From: Planctomycetota bacterium
GTDB lineage: Bacteria; Planctomycetota; Phycisphaerae; Tepidisphaerales; Tepidisphaeraceae
Length of the DNA: 10,841 nucleotides
NCBI GenBank assembly: GCA_023417885.1
Contig: JAEZED010000162.1
Span: 1 to 10,841, forward strand
Direction: 5' to 3'
The translations under genes and the position numbers were made by a program. This document shows positions 1 through 6,317 of this stretch, piece after piece. The notes under the pieces are model-generated. The model was not told where the DNA came from and ran no database searches. It saw nothing but the letters and a program-made list of their open reading frames with translations. Every line of letters starts with the position of its first letter. Position 1 is the first letter of the stretch.

Positions 1-100
1 CGACGAAGCGACGAAGAGACGGAGCGACGAAGGGGCGGAGGCAAGAGACGCAGCGACGGAGCGACCGAGCGACGAAGGGGACCGAGCGGAGCGCGCTCTA
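1..100. repeat. Purine-rich degenerate tandem repeat (GCGACGAAG / GCGACGGAG type)
   Basis: The first 100 bases are a run of related 7-10 base units such as GCGACGAAG, GCGACGGAG and GCGACCGAG, with strong purine bias on the plus strand. No credible gene crosses it: it is open in several frames only because it lacks AT-rich stops, and the encoded peptides are low-complexity Arg/Glu/Ser. It forms the left edge of a gene-free stretch that continues to about 385. It looks like intergenic simple-sequence DNA, and the window edge cuts it off. Confidence 0.6.
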
Positions 101-103
101 ACG

Positions 104-122
104 CCTCTCCCTCCGGGAGAGG
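104..122. repeat. Perfect hairpin CCTCTCCC-TCC-GGGAGAGG, start of a GC-rich repeat unit
   Basis: Arms CCTCTCCC (104-111) and GGGAGAGG (115-122) pair perfectly over 8 bp round a 3-base TCC loop. The next 30 bases (GCCGAGGCC, GCAGGCCGAGGC, GGAGAGGGCG) contain further partly complementary arms, so about 100-155 can fold into a larger stem. The look is that of a dispersed intergenic palindromic repeat rather than a terminator: there is no T-run and no gene ending into it. No second copy occurs in this window. Confidence 0.5.
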
Positions 123-157
123 TGCCGAGGCCGCAGGCCGAGGCGGAGAGGGCGCTG

Positions 158-300
158 TGCAGAAGGCACGGAAGCACGGAGGCACGAAGGCACGAAGAGA
201 AGAAGCGACGGAGCGAGGCAGCCGCGGCACCGCGTGGCGCAGGAAGGACGCTCAGAAGTCACGGAGGCACGGAGGCACGGAGGCACGGAGGCACGAAGTG
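158..300 (+). repeat. Dispersed CACGGAGG element, copy 1 (plus orientation)
   Basis: Two octamer arrays surround a GC-rich block. Units at 167-198 are CACGGAAG, CACGGAGG, CACGAAGG, CACGAAGA; units at 260-291 are four exact CACGGAGG. Between them lies GGCAGCCGCGGCACC (217-231), and 31 bases after its AGCCGCGG start comes CTCAG (251-255). The same AGCCGCGG-to-CTCAG spacing of 31 bases recurs, inverted, in copy 2 at 1377-1346. Reading through it gives a low-complexity HGGTEARR-like peptide in every frame, so a coding role is unlikely. Confidence 0.75.
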
Positions 301-325
301 GAAGAGAGAGCGCCTTTGCCCCCGT

Positions 326-360
326 CAACTCCCAACTCCCAACTCCTAACTCCTAACTCC
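326..360 (+). repeat. Five tandem heptamers, (C/T)AACTCC
   Basis: Units are CAACTCC at 326-332, 333-339 and 340-346, then TAACTCC at 347-353 and 354-360, with no gaps. This pyrimidine-rich array sits just before the start of the small gene at 386 and leaves that gene without a visible Shine-Dalgarno sequence. It completes the roughly 385-base gene-free stretch at the left edge. Confidence 0.85.
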
Positions 361-385
361 TACCCCCATCCACTACACTCCCGGC

Positions 386-862
386 ATGCGATGGTTCCGA
401 ATGTCCCTGGGTGACGGCAAGCGGCCGCCGGTGGAGTGGTGGAAGGCGAAGACAACGACGGAGAAAGGCAAGCCACGCGACGGTTGGCCCGAGGTGCTCA
501 ATCACGTCTTCTTCAGGAACAAGCCAAAGAAGATCCAGGCGGCGTACGCGGATGGTGGCGCCAGGCTGATCTACTACTGCAGCGGCGGGGGAAAGCACGT
601 TGTGGCGGTGGCGGACGTGATCGGCCCGCCGGAAAAAACCAACTTCAAGGGCTTCGTCTACAGGGTGCCCGTGAAGCTCGTCGGCCCGAAGTGTCGCTGT
701 GACGCCACCGCTCCGGTTTTCCCCTTGCACGTTCCCCCCGGTTCGTTCGCCGAGCTGCCGGCGGGCGTGGGGCCGGCGCTAGCGGCGGCGATCTCTAAAG
801 CTTGCGGCCGATCAGGCTGCATTCTTCAATGCCGCTCGTCCGGGAACGACTCGACGGCGTGA
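386..862 (+). CDS. Hypothetical protein, 158 aa, possibly EVE/PUA-like
   Basis: I do not recognise this gene with certainty. The N-terminal part (about residues 1-40) is basic and rich in Trp, Arg and Lys. The middle, about residues 45-95, alternates hydrophobic strands with a glycine turn (RLIYYCSGGGKHVVAVADV, then the strand VYRVPVKLVG), which recalls the small beta-barrel of EVE/PUA-type RNA- or modified-base-binding domains; that is a pattern resemblance only. The tail is Ala/Cys-rich and less convincing. The ATG at 386 is the first in frame; an internal ATG at 401 is an alternative, and neither has a clear ribosome binding site because heptamer repeats precede them. Its last 37 bases overlap the 3' end of the convergent gene at 826-1188. 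There is no signal peptide or membrane segment. Confidence 0.55.
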   Translation: MRWFRMSLGDGKRPPVEWWKAKTTTEKGKPRDGWPEVLNHVFFRNKPKKIQAAYADGGARLIYYCSGGGKHVVAVADVIGPPEKTNFKGFVYRVPVKLVGPKCRCDATAPVFPLHVPPGSFAELPAGVGPALAAAISKACGRSGCILQCRSSGNDSTA

Positions 863-1188
863 AAGTGTGCCCACCAGTGATATACCTCCCCGTCCTCCCG
901 CCATTCGCCGAAGAGCAGGACTCGGTCATTCGCAGCCCTGTAGAGCGTGGCTGTCACGCTGTCTGAACGTGCCTGTTGCCCGTCGCGATAAGACCAGGTC
1001 CCCTCGTAGTCGTCACCCTCGCGGCGGTGGAGCGTGAGCGAGTAGGGGCCGGTGGCGCTCGCCAATCCAATGACGAGTTCCTCACCGTTCCGCAGAATCG
1101 CGCGACGAATCGTGCCGCTGCTCTCCTCCCCGACGGGAGACCACGCAACATCGCCGAGAAACTTCAGGAGCTTGCGCGGCCGCGGCAT
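826..1188 (-). CDS. Hypothetical protein, 120 aa, beta-rich
   Basis: Not recognised as a named family. The protein begins MPRPRKLLKFLGDVAWSP and continues as a run of alternating beta-strand segments and turns (RRAILRNGEELVIGLAS, YSLTLHRREGDDYEGTWSY, RVLLFGEWREDGEVYHWWAH), consistent with a small soluble beta-barrel or lipocalin-like sandwich; that is inference from the strand pattern. It has no signal peptide, no cysteine and no transmembrane segment. The ATG at 1188 was chosen because the upstream in-frame extension to 1257 reads as Pro/Gly/Arg-rich non-coding sequence; the ribosome site is weak (AGAG about 9 bases upstream). It converges on and overlaps the gene at 386-862. One of the two could be over-called at its 3' end, but this one has the more natural amino-acid composition. 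Confidence 0.6.
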   Translation of the reverse strand: MPRPRKLLKFLGDVAWSPVGEESSGTIRRAILRNGEELVIGLASATGPYSLTLHRREGDDYEGTWSYRDGQQARSDSVTATLYRAANDRVLLFGEWREDGEVYHWWAHFHAVESFPDERH

Positions 1189-1264
1189 GATGGGTCGACT
1201 CTGGCCCAGTCGCCACGATCTGTCAACGGGGCCCTGCCCTGGATACTCGGCAGGCAAGTTGTCA

Positions 1265-1379
1265 GGGCAGCACCGGCATCGCGATCTTCCTCCGCACCCT
1301 CCGTGCCTCCGTGCCTGCGTGCCTTGGTGCCTCCGTGTTTACTGAGCACCCCACCAGCGGCACGCGGCGCCGCGGCTAT
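1265..1379 (-). repeat. Dispersed CACGGAGG element, copy 2 (minus orientation)
   Basis: On the minus strand it reads AGCCGCGGCGCCGCGTG (1377-1361), CTCAG (1346-1342), five octamers of the CACGGAGG family (plus-strand CCTCCGTG at 1298-1305, 1306-1313 and 1330-1337, with variants between), then GAGGAAGATC (1292-1283) and a degenerate GATGCCGGTGCTGCC (1279-1265), which resembles an inverted copy of the GC-rich left end. Bases 1283-1316 match 2160-2193 of copy 3 at 32 of 34 positions. The element fills the gap between the genes at 826-1188 and 1421-1987. Confidence 0.75.
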
Positions 1380-1420
1380 TGCGGGGTCGGGCTGCCTTGT
1401 TTCTTCTTCGCCCCTTGCGA

Positions 1421-1987
1421 TCACCGGCGCCGCAGGCCGGCGAGGGCGAGCAGGGCCAGGCCGCCGAAGGCGGCGCTGGGCGTGGGGACGACCGATGCGG
1501 TGTAGTGAAACGTGAGGTCGGCGCTGTAAGTGAGCGCTGGCAGCTCGTTCATAATCCCAAAGGTCAGTGAGTTGAACGTGAGCGTGATGTGCGTGATGTC
1601 ATACCCCAGCAGGTCGCTTGGCGGTGCAGGGAAACCGGTGGCATCGGATTCGAGCCGGGAGTTTCCCCCGCCGACAAGGGGCGTGGTGAACCACACGTAC
1701 ACCCTGTCATTGAGGTCGCCGTCACTCAGGAAGCCGGTCACGAAATCGAAGCCGGCGCTGCCCGGCAACTCGACGAAGGTCGTTCCGACGTCGGCCGCGG
1801 TGTAAATGCCGTCGAAAAGGCGCGGAGAGAGGCTACTGTCTCCCGCCGTCACATAGAGCGAGACTGAGTCGGGGGCCTGATCGATGGCGCCGAAGCCTCC
1901 GACGAAGTCGAACGTGACGGAATCGGCCGCGGCGGGACTCGCGACGGCGAGGAGGATCGTGGCCAGAGCAGCGAAGGCAGACTTCAT
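1421..1987 (-). CDS. PEP-CTERM-type exported protein, 188 aa
   Basis: A secreted protein with a sorting tail. Residues 1-21 form a signal peptide: Lys2, a hydrophobic core (FAALATILLAVAS), and an AAA site before Asp22. The mature region is Asp/Ser/Thr/Gly-rich with beta-strand character and no cysteines, as in structural or matrix exoproteins. The C-terminus (about 166-188) has the PEP-CTERM layout: a PTPSAAFGG motif, a short hydrophobic helix, and a terminal LAGLRRR. In the known PEP-CTERM/exosortase system such tails are processed by a membrane exosortase; none is encoded here. The ATG at 1987 is favoured over the ATG at 1993 because a GAAAGG Shine-Dalgarno ends 6 bases before it but directly abuts the upstream one. 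The frame stays open to 2203, but that extension reads through repeat DNA. The gene is monocistronic by position. The specific function is unknown. Confidence 0.85.
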   Translation of the reverse strand: MKSAFAALATILLAVASPAAADSVTFDFVGGFGAIDQAPDSVSLYVTAGDSSLSPRLFDGIYTAADVGTTFVELPGSAGFDFVTGFLSDGDLNDRVYVWFTTPLVGGGNSRLESDATGFPAPPSDLLGYDITHITLTFNSLTFGIMNELPALTYSADLTFHYTASVVPTPSAAFGGLALLALAGLRRR

Positions 1988-2056
1988 GACCATCCTTTCG
2001 GGGATATGGATTCCACGCGTGCACCGGCCGCACCGCGACGGCACCGTGGCAGGCAA

Positions 2057-2086
2057 GTCATACCCGAGGTGAGGAAGCCGCAGCAA
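2057..2086 (-). promoter_or_regulatory. Weak candidate sigma-70-like promoter for the PEP-CTERM gene
   Basis: On the minus strand, TTGCTG (2086-2081) is followed after 18 bases by TATGAC (2062-2057), about 70 bases upstream of the chosen ATG. The boxes match consensus at 3 of 6 and 4 of 6 positions, which is expected fairly often by chance in this gap. It is listed only as the best candidate. Confidence 0.2.
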
Positions 2087-2130
2087 GAGAAATCCGCCCT
2101 TACCCCGTGGGCCGACGGGCCTCCCAGAGC

Positions 2131-2205
2131 GGCAGCCGCGGCACCCGGGGAAGCGCAGTGATCTTTCTCCGGACCCTCCGTGCCTCCGTGCCTCTGCCTC
2201 CACCG
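2131..2205 (-). repeat. Dispersed CACGGAGG element, copy 3 (minus orientation, shorter)
   Basis: It contains GGCAGCCGCGGCACCC (2131-2146 region), GATCTTTCTCCGG (from 2160) and two exact CCTCCGTG octamers (2175-2190) before degenerating into CCTCTGCCTCC. The 34 bases at 2160-2193 match copy 2 with two mismatches. The GGCAGCCGCGGCACC block is the same 15-mer seen in copy 1 at 217-231, here on the opposite side relative to the octamers, implying the full element is bounded by inverted GC-rich ends. It lies between the PEP-CTERM gene and the gene at 2210-2686. Confidence 0.7.
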
Positions 2206-2209
2206 CCCC

Positions 2210-2686
2210 TCATTCCGACACGCCGAACTGCGCGAAGAAGGCGTTTGCCAGGGCGCCCAGGATCGTCGTGACCGACGGGTTGGCCGCCCAGGAGGGGGTG
2301 CGGTAGAGGCTGACGGCGCGCGAGCCGGGGGCCATCGCCTCCACCTTCTGCCAGAGGGGCTCGAACATCGGGGCGTGGACACGCACCGAGGCCAGCTCCT
2401 CTTCGCTCTCCACCCCGCTGAGCAGGAGACAGAAGACCTCCGGCTCGGCCTCGGCGGCGCGGAGAATCACCAGCCCCGCCGTCGCGCAGAGGGAGACCCA
2501 CTCCACGCGGACCAGCGGATAGTCGCGGATGGCGATTCCCTCGAGGAACCATCGCGGCGTGTCGATCAGGCGACGTCGGAACCGCTGGGCGAGCGACATG
2601 TTCACGGCGTCGTCCATGAGCGGGGGCGCCGTCTGCAAGGGCCCGGCGCCGCCGATGGCGATGTGGAGCATCCTGACGGTCGGCAT
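2210..2686 (-). CDS. Hypothetical protein, 158 aa
   Basis: Not recognised. The sequence has the composition of a real soluble protein, with clear amphipathic segments: LAQRFRRRLIDTPRWFLEG, LVRVEWVSLCATAGLVILRA, and a C-terminal helix ILGALANAFFAQFG. A Leu/Val-rich stretch at about residues 66-100 could be buried core strands and helices; it is not long or clean enough to call a membrane helix. The ATG at 2686 (MPTVRMLHIAIGG) was chosen because upstream of it the open frame runs into proline/arginine-rich low-complexity sequence and then the 21-bp repeat array. An ATG at 2671 (MLHIAIGG) is an alternative, and neither has a strong ribosome site. It stands alone on the minus strand, and its 3' end lies a few bases from repeat copy 3. 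Confidence 0.55.
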   Translation of the reverse strand: MPTVRMLHIAIGGAGPLQTAPPLMDDAVNMSLAQRFRRRLIDTPRWFLEGIAIRDYPLVRVEWVSLCATAGLVILRAAEAEPEVFCLLLSGVESEEELASVRVHAPMFEPLWQKVEAMAPGSRAVSLYRTPSWAANPSVTTILGALANAFFAQFGVSE

Positions 2687-2857
2687 GCCGGGCAATGTAG
2701 CGGCCCGCGGCGACGGGGTGCCACTCCCGCGCGCCGCCGCCCCCCATCTACCCTCTGCCAACCCCCATCTACGGACCCTATCCGGGGAACGGTCCGCGAA
2801 TAACGGCGATGATGGGCGGGCAAGGCGGAACGGGGCGATAAGGGCGTTGTCCGCCGC
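2687..2857. other. Gene-free spacer between the 2210-2686 gene and the 21-bp array
   Basis: GC-rich sequence with no convincing gene on either strand. Together with the repeat array and the following spacer it makes a gene-free stretch of about 675 bases. A near-duplicate (CCCCATCTACCCTCTGCCAA, then CCCCATCTACGGACC) at about 2741-2776 is the only local structure noticed. Confidence 0.5.
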
Positions 2858-3109
2858 GGTTCCGGAGGTGTCCGAAGCGTCTCCGGACAACTCCGGAAGA
2901 CCGCAAGACATGTCCGGAGCCCTTCCGGCCATGTCCGGAGGTTCAGAAGACATGTCGGGAGAACTTCCGGACATGTCCGGAGCGCTTCGGGAGGTGTCCG
3001 CAAGACCTCCGGCCATGTCCGGAGAGGCTCCGGCCATGTCCCGAAGACCTCCGGACATGTCGGGACGGGCTCCGGACACGTCCGGAAGGCTGCCGAACCG
3101 GTCGCGGCG
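2858..3109. repeat. Twelve-unit 21-bp tandem array with a palindromic TCCGGACATGTCCGGA core
   Basis: Units start at 2858, 2879, 2900, 2921, 2942, 2963, 2984, 3005, 3026, 3047, 3068 and 3089, each exactly 21 bases. The core of the best unit (2963-2983) is TCCGGACATGTCCGGA, a perfect 16-bp palindrome; others vary at one to several positions (GGCCATGTC, GGAGGTGTC, GGACACGTC). A thirteenth block at 3110-3130 is too degenerate to count. Because the core is self-complementary, both strands read as a PDMSGxx heptapeptide repeat, so neither reading is good evidence of a protein. No insertion or deletion breaks the 21-base phase. It lies between two minus-strand genes and belongs to neither with any confidence. 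Confidence 0.9.
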
Positions 3110-3361
3110 TTTGCCGGCGATCTCTTTGGGTCCTCGCTCATGGACCGCCGGGCCGCCGCCCGTGTCGGCCGGGCACGCGGACGGCTCGGGAACCCCTAAC
3201 GACCTGAACCCCCGCCCCCCTGTCCGCCCCGCCGCCCCGCCGGGAACGGCCAGCGGCGTCGCGGCGATGTCGCCCGAGCCTCCGGCGGACACGACCGCCC
3301 CGCTGACGCCGGCCTGCGGCAATCGATAAACGGAAGCTCACGGCACGCAGGGGATTGAGCG
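3110..3361. other. Gene-free spacer downstream of hsdR
   Basis: The first 21 bases are a worn unit of the neighbouring array. The rest is Pro/Arg-coding-biased GC-rich sequence in all frames. No hairpin followed by a T-run is visible on the minus strand just after the hsdR stop at 3362, so the end of the operon transcript cannot be placed. Confidence 0.5.
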
Positions 3362-5713
3362 TCACGCGGCGTACAGGTCGGGCTGGAACTCGACGAACAT
3401 CTGGCGGATCGCGGCGGCGGGGCCGAGTTGGGCGACGGCGTCGGCGATCGCCTGGTACTTCAGCTCCAGCAGCTCGGGGAGCTTGGCGGCGTCGAGCTCG
3501 CCGACGCCCTGGTCGACGTAGTGCATCAGCACGAACTCGAGGAACTCCCGCCGGGCGCCGGTGTACTTCGTGAAGATGCGGCCCTGGTGGGACGCGACGC
3601 GCTCGAGGCGGGTGATCGGCGCCTTCGTGAAGGCGATGTAGGCCAGCACGTCGTAGATGTCGCTCTGCTCGGCGTTGATGAGCTTCGCCGCCTCGGACAG
3701 CTCGGTCTCGCCGAAGCCCTTCTCGCTCAGCGTTTCGAGTAGCGCCTTGCGCGTGTCGGGCTGCCCCCAGAGCCTGCGCAGCTCCGCCTCGTCCCTGAAC
3801 AGCGCCGGCAACTGGCCGAACAGGCGCTCGATGAACTGGGTGGCGGAGATCGGCGTGCCGTCGGGGCTCCAGAATCGCGTGGCGACCATGTTCTGAATCT
3901 CGCGCTCCTTCCCGTCAGCGAGCTTCACCTTGATCTTCTTCGGCCGCTCCGGCGGAACGGGCTCTTCGCCCGGCTCCGGCCCGGGCTCCGGGTCGCCGCC
4001 CTCCTTCTTCGGCCGCTTCACCTTCGGCTCCGGCTCCACCGGCTCGCCGTCCCATTCCGGGTCGGAGAAGTGCTCGTAGGCCTTAACGAAGTCCCAGATC
4101 GTGAAGTAGTCCTTCCCCTCGTAGAGGCGCGTGCCGCGGCCGATGATCTGCTTGAACTCGATCATCTGCCGCACCGGGCGCATCAGCACGATGTTCCGCA
4201 CGTTCCGCGCGTCCACGCCGGTCGAGAGCTTCTGCGACGTCGTCAGGATCGTCGGGATCGTCTTTTCGTTGTCGCGGAAGACGCGCAGCCAGCGCTCCCC
4301 CTCGGCCCCGTCCTCCGCCGTCACGCGGTGGCAGTAGTCCGGATCGGTGCTCGTCTTGTACTGGTTGATGAGGTCGCGCACCGCCAGCGCGTGCTCCTGC
4401 GTGGCGCAGAAGACGAGCGTCTTCTGCCGCTGGTCGATCCCCCGCATGAACTGCCGGACGCGGTTGGCCTCGCGCTCGCGGATCTCGATGACGCGGTTGA
4501 AGTCCGTCTCGACGTACCGCCGGCCCTGCTCCACGTCGCCCTCGACCACCTGATCGTCCGGCGTGTAGACGTACTCGTCGAGCGTGGAAGACATCTCCTT
4601 CACGCGGAAGGGGGTGAGGAAGCCGTCGTTGATCCCTTCCTTCAGCGAGTAGACGTAGACCGGCTCGCCGAAGTATTTGTACGTGTCGGCGTTGTCCTTG
4701 CGCTTGGGCGTGGCCGTCAGGCCGAGCTGAACGGCGGGGGAAAAATACTCCAGGATCGCGCGCCAGTTCCCCTCGTCGTTGGCCCCGCCGCGGTGGCACT
4801 CGTCGATGATGACGAGGTCGAAAAAGTCCGGCGGGTAGTCGCCGAACGCCGGGGCCGGGTTCCCCTCGGCGTCGCGGCCGGTCATGAAGGTCTGGAAGAT
4901 CGTAAAGAAGACGCTGCCGTTCTTCGGCACCTTCCCCTTCTTGCGGATGATCTCCGGGTCGATCCGCACGAGCGCGTCATCCTCGAACGCCGAGAAGTCG
5001 AGGTAGGCCTGGTCGGCGAGGATGTTCCGGTCGGCGAGGAAGAGGATGCGGGGGCGGCGCCCACCACCCGCCTCCGGAGTTGCCCCGGCGAGGCTCGCAC
5101 GCCAGTCCTGCACGTTCCACTTGCTGTGAAAGAGCTTCCAGGCGATGTGGAAGGCGATGGCCGTCTTGCCCGTGCCGGTGGCGAGCGTAAGGAGGATGCG
5201 ATCCTTACCCGCGGCGATCGTTTCCAGCACGGCGTTGATCGCGTTGTGCTGGTAGTACCGCGGCGGCCATTGCCCGCCCTTATCCTCATACGGCACCGCC
5301 CCGAACGCCTCGCGCCACGCATTCCGCTCGGCGTAGACCGTCTCCCACAGCTCGTCCGGCGTGGGGTAGCGGTCGGCGTGCCCCTCCGCGCCGGTCTTCA
5401 TGTCGATCTGGTAGAGGCCGACGCCGTTGGTGGAGTAGGCGAAGCGGGCCTTGAGCATGCCCGCGTAGCGCTTGGCCTGGGCGACGCCGAGCGTGTCCGG
5501 GTCGTCCTTCTTCTTGGCCTCGACCACGGCCAGCTTCTGCCCGCGGTAGATCAGGACGTAGTCGGCGACGTCCCCCTTGGCCCGCTTGCCGCTGCCCTCG
5601 AGCCGCCCGAGCGTGATGACCTCCCGCCGAACTCGGCTGCCGTCAACGACGCCCCACCCCGCGGCCTTGAGCGCGGGGTCGATGAGCTCGGCACGGGTTT
5701 CGGCTTCGTTCAC
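3362..5713 (-). CDS. hsdR: Type I restriction endonuclease subunit R (HsdR), 783 aa
   Basis: The motor and nuclease subunit: with HsdM2S it translocates unmodified DNA using ATP and cuts at a distance. The N-terminal PD-(D/E)XK-type nuclease shows ADYVLIY...LAVVEAKKK, with Asp51, Glu65 and Lys67 as likely catalytic residues. The SF2 motor follows: Walker A ATGTGKT (178-184), DECH box (304-307), TATP (333-336), KTLVFCAT (431-438), and QIIGRGTR motif VI (522-529). Residues about 556-595 are a Pro/Glu/Lys-rich linker, followed by the helical C-terminal domain that docks on the methylase, ending FQPDLYAA. The length fits the roughly 750-810 residues of the EcoAI-like branch. It starts with GTG at 5713; no good ribosome site is visible, but the preceding stop is 12 bases upstream, so translational coupling is likely. 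It appears intact. Confidence 0.97.
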   Translation of the reverse strand: MNEAETRAELIDPALKAAGWGVVDGSRVRREVITLGRLEGSGKRAKGDVADYVLIYRGQKLAVVEAKKKDDPDTLGVAQAKRYAGMLKARFAYSTNGVGLYQIDMKTGAEGHADRYPTPDELWETVYAERNAWREAFGAVPYEDKGGQWPPRYYQHNAINAVLETIAAGKDRILLTLATGTGKTAIAFHIAWKLFHSKWNVQDWRASLAGATPEAGGGRRPRILFLADRNILADQAYLDFSAFEDDALVRIDPEIIRKKGKVPKNGSVFFTIFQTFMTGRDAEGNPAPAFGDYPPDFFDLVIIDECHRGGANDEGNWRAILEYFSPAVQLGLTATPKRKDNADTYKYFGEPVYVYSLKEGINDGFLTPFRVKEMSSTLDEYVYTPDDQVVEGDVEQGRRYVETDFNRVIEIREREANRVRQFMRGIDQRQKTLVFCATQEHALAVRDLINQYKTSTDPDYCHRVTAEDGAEGERWLRVFRDNEKTIPTILTTSQKLSTGVDARNVRNIVLMRPVRQMIEFKQIIGRGTRLYEGKDYFTIWDFVKAYEHFSDPEWDGEPVEPEPKVKRPKKEGGDPEPGPEPGEEPVPPERPKKIKVKLADGKEREIQNMVATRFWSPDGTPISATQFIERLFGQLPALFRDEAELRRLWGQPDTRKALLETLSEKGFGETELSEAAKLINAEQSDIYDVLAYIAFTKAPITRLERVASHQGRIFTKYTGARREFLEFVLMHYVDQGVGELDAAKLPELLELKYQAIADAVAQLGPAAAIRQMFVEFQPDLYAA

Positions 5714-5725
5714 GGCCGCGGCATT

Positions 5726-6307
5726 CTAACCGCAGTTGCACGTCTCATGAAGCTGGCTGGCGACCTGATCGACCAACTCCGGATGTCGCCGGCGCAGACG
5801 CTGCTGCTCCAGGATGCTGTTGATCAGCTCCACCACTTCCGCCTCCCGGCTTTCCTCAGGACGGATAAGCTGGTTCTCGGCGAGCCAGTAGCTGACGGTG
5901 CACCAAGCCCAAAGGGGCTTGTCCTCGGCGAGGAAACATGCGGGCGGGGGGAAGTTCTTCGGTCCCCGCTCGCCCTGGATGTACTGCGAGATGAGCTGGC
6001 GACTTTTGCCGATTCTGCGGGCGATATCGGCTGCACTGACAAAGTCGCACTCGTTGATGCGCAGGACTTCGGCCCCGACCTTCGCGTCGCAAACGTTGTG
6101 GATCGCCGAGATCAGGGCATCCTCGAACGAGTCCGCCGTCCGGCTGAACTCGATGAACAGGAGCCCCGAGCGTTGACTGATAGTCGCGTCGTCACAACCG
6201 GCCTTGAAGAACGAATCCATCACCTCGTCGGTGAGGTCCGGGACGCCACCAACGATCAGGGCGAAGTCGTACTCGCGCTGGCAGGGTTGGAGGCTCTTCT
6301 TGGCCAT
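5726..6307 (-). CDS. Helix-turn-helix protein, probable antitoxin/regulator of a two-gene pair, 193 aa
   Basis: The N-terminal part, residues 13-85, is an alpha/beta domain (YDFALIVGG, LTDEVMDSFFKAGCDDATIS, LLFIEFSRTADSFEDALISA). A helix-turn-helix follows at 89-115 (FVSAADIARRIGKSRQLISQ, then QGERGPKNFPPP), then a Trp-rich segment (PLWAWCTVSYWLAEN) and a charged helical tail. This layout, next to a small HicA-like gene, is one I recall from many bacterial two-gene loci with toxin-antitoxin organisation; the label is by analogy. The likely role is a DNA-binding repressor of its own promoter and neutraliser of its partner. The ATG at 6307 is 10 bases after the partner's stop with a weak AAGAGAAAG site; an ATG at 6331, with GAGGGGG abutting it, would overlap the partner by 14 bases. 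It ends 12 bases before hsdR. Local GC looks lower than in hsdM or hsdR. Confidence 0.8.
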   Translation of the reverse strand: MAKKSLQPCQREYDFALIVGGVPDLTDEVMDSFFKAGCDDATISQRSGLLFIEFSRTADSFEDALISAIHNVCDAKVGAEVLRINECDFVSAADIARRIGKSRQLISQYIQGERGPKNFPPPACFLAEDKPLWAWCTVSYWLAENQLIRPEESREAEVVELINSILEQQRLRRRHPELVDQVASQLHETCNCG

Positions 6308-6317
6308 CGTCTTTCTC

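Noticed and set aside
122..414. Small proteins with HGGTEARRHGGT-like repeats
   Set aside because: These are translations of the CACGGAGG octamer repeat, present in several frames and at three sites, always outside genes.
2858..3109. CRISPR array
   Set aside because: Units are contiguous 21-mers without unique spacers of constant length, and there are no cas genes.
2687..3322. N-terminal extension of the 2210-2686 protein through the 21-bp array
   Set aside because: The extension is repeat plus Arg/Pro/Gly-rich sequence; normal protein composition begins only near 2686.
2529..3329. Plus-strand open frame across the 21-bp array (PDMSG repeat protein)
   Set aside because: Its first part is antisense to the 2210-2686 gene, no ribosome site is seen, and the palindromic units give the same peptide on the other strand, so the repeat itself is no evidence of coding.
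3336..3361. Intrinsic terminator directly after hsdR
   Set aside because: No stem with a following T-run is visible on the minus strand there.
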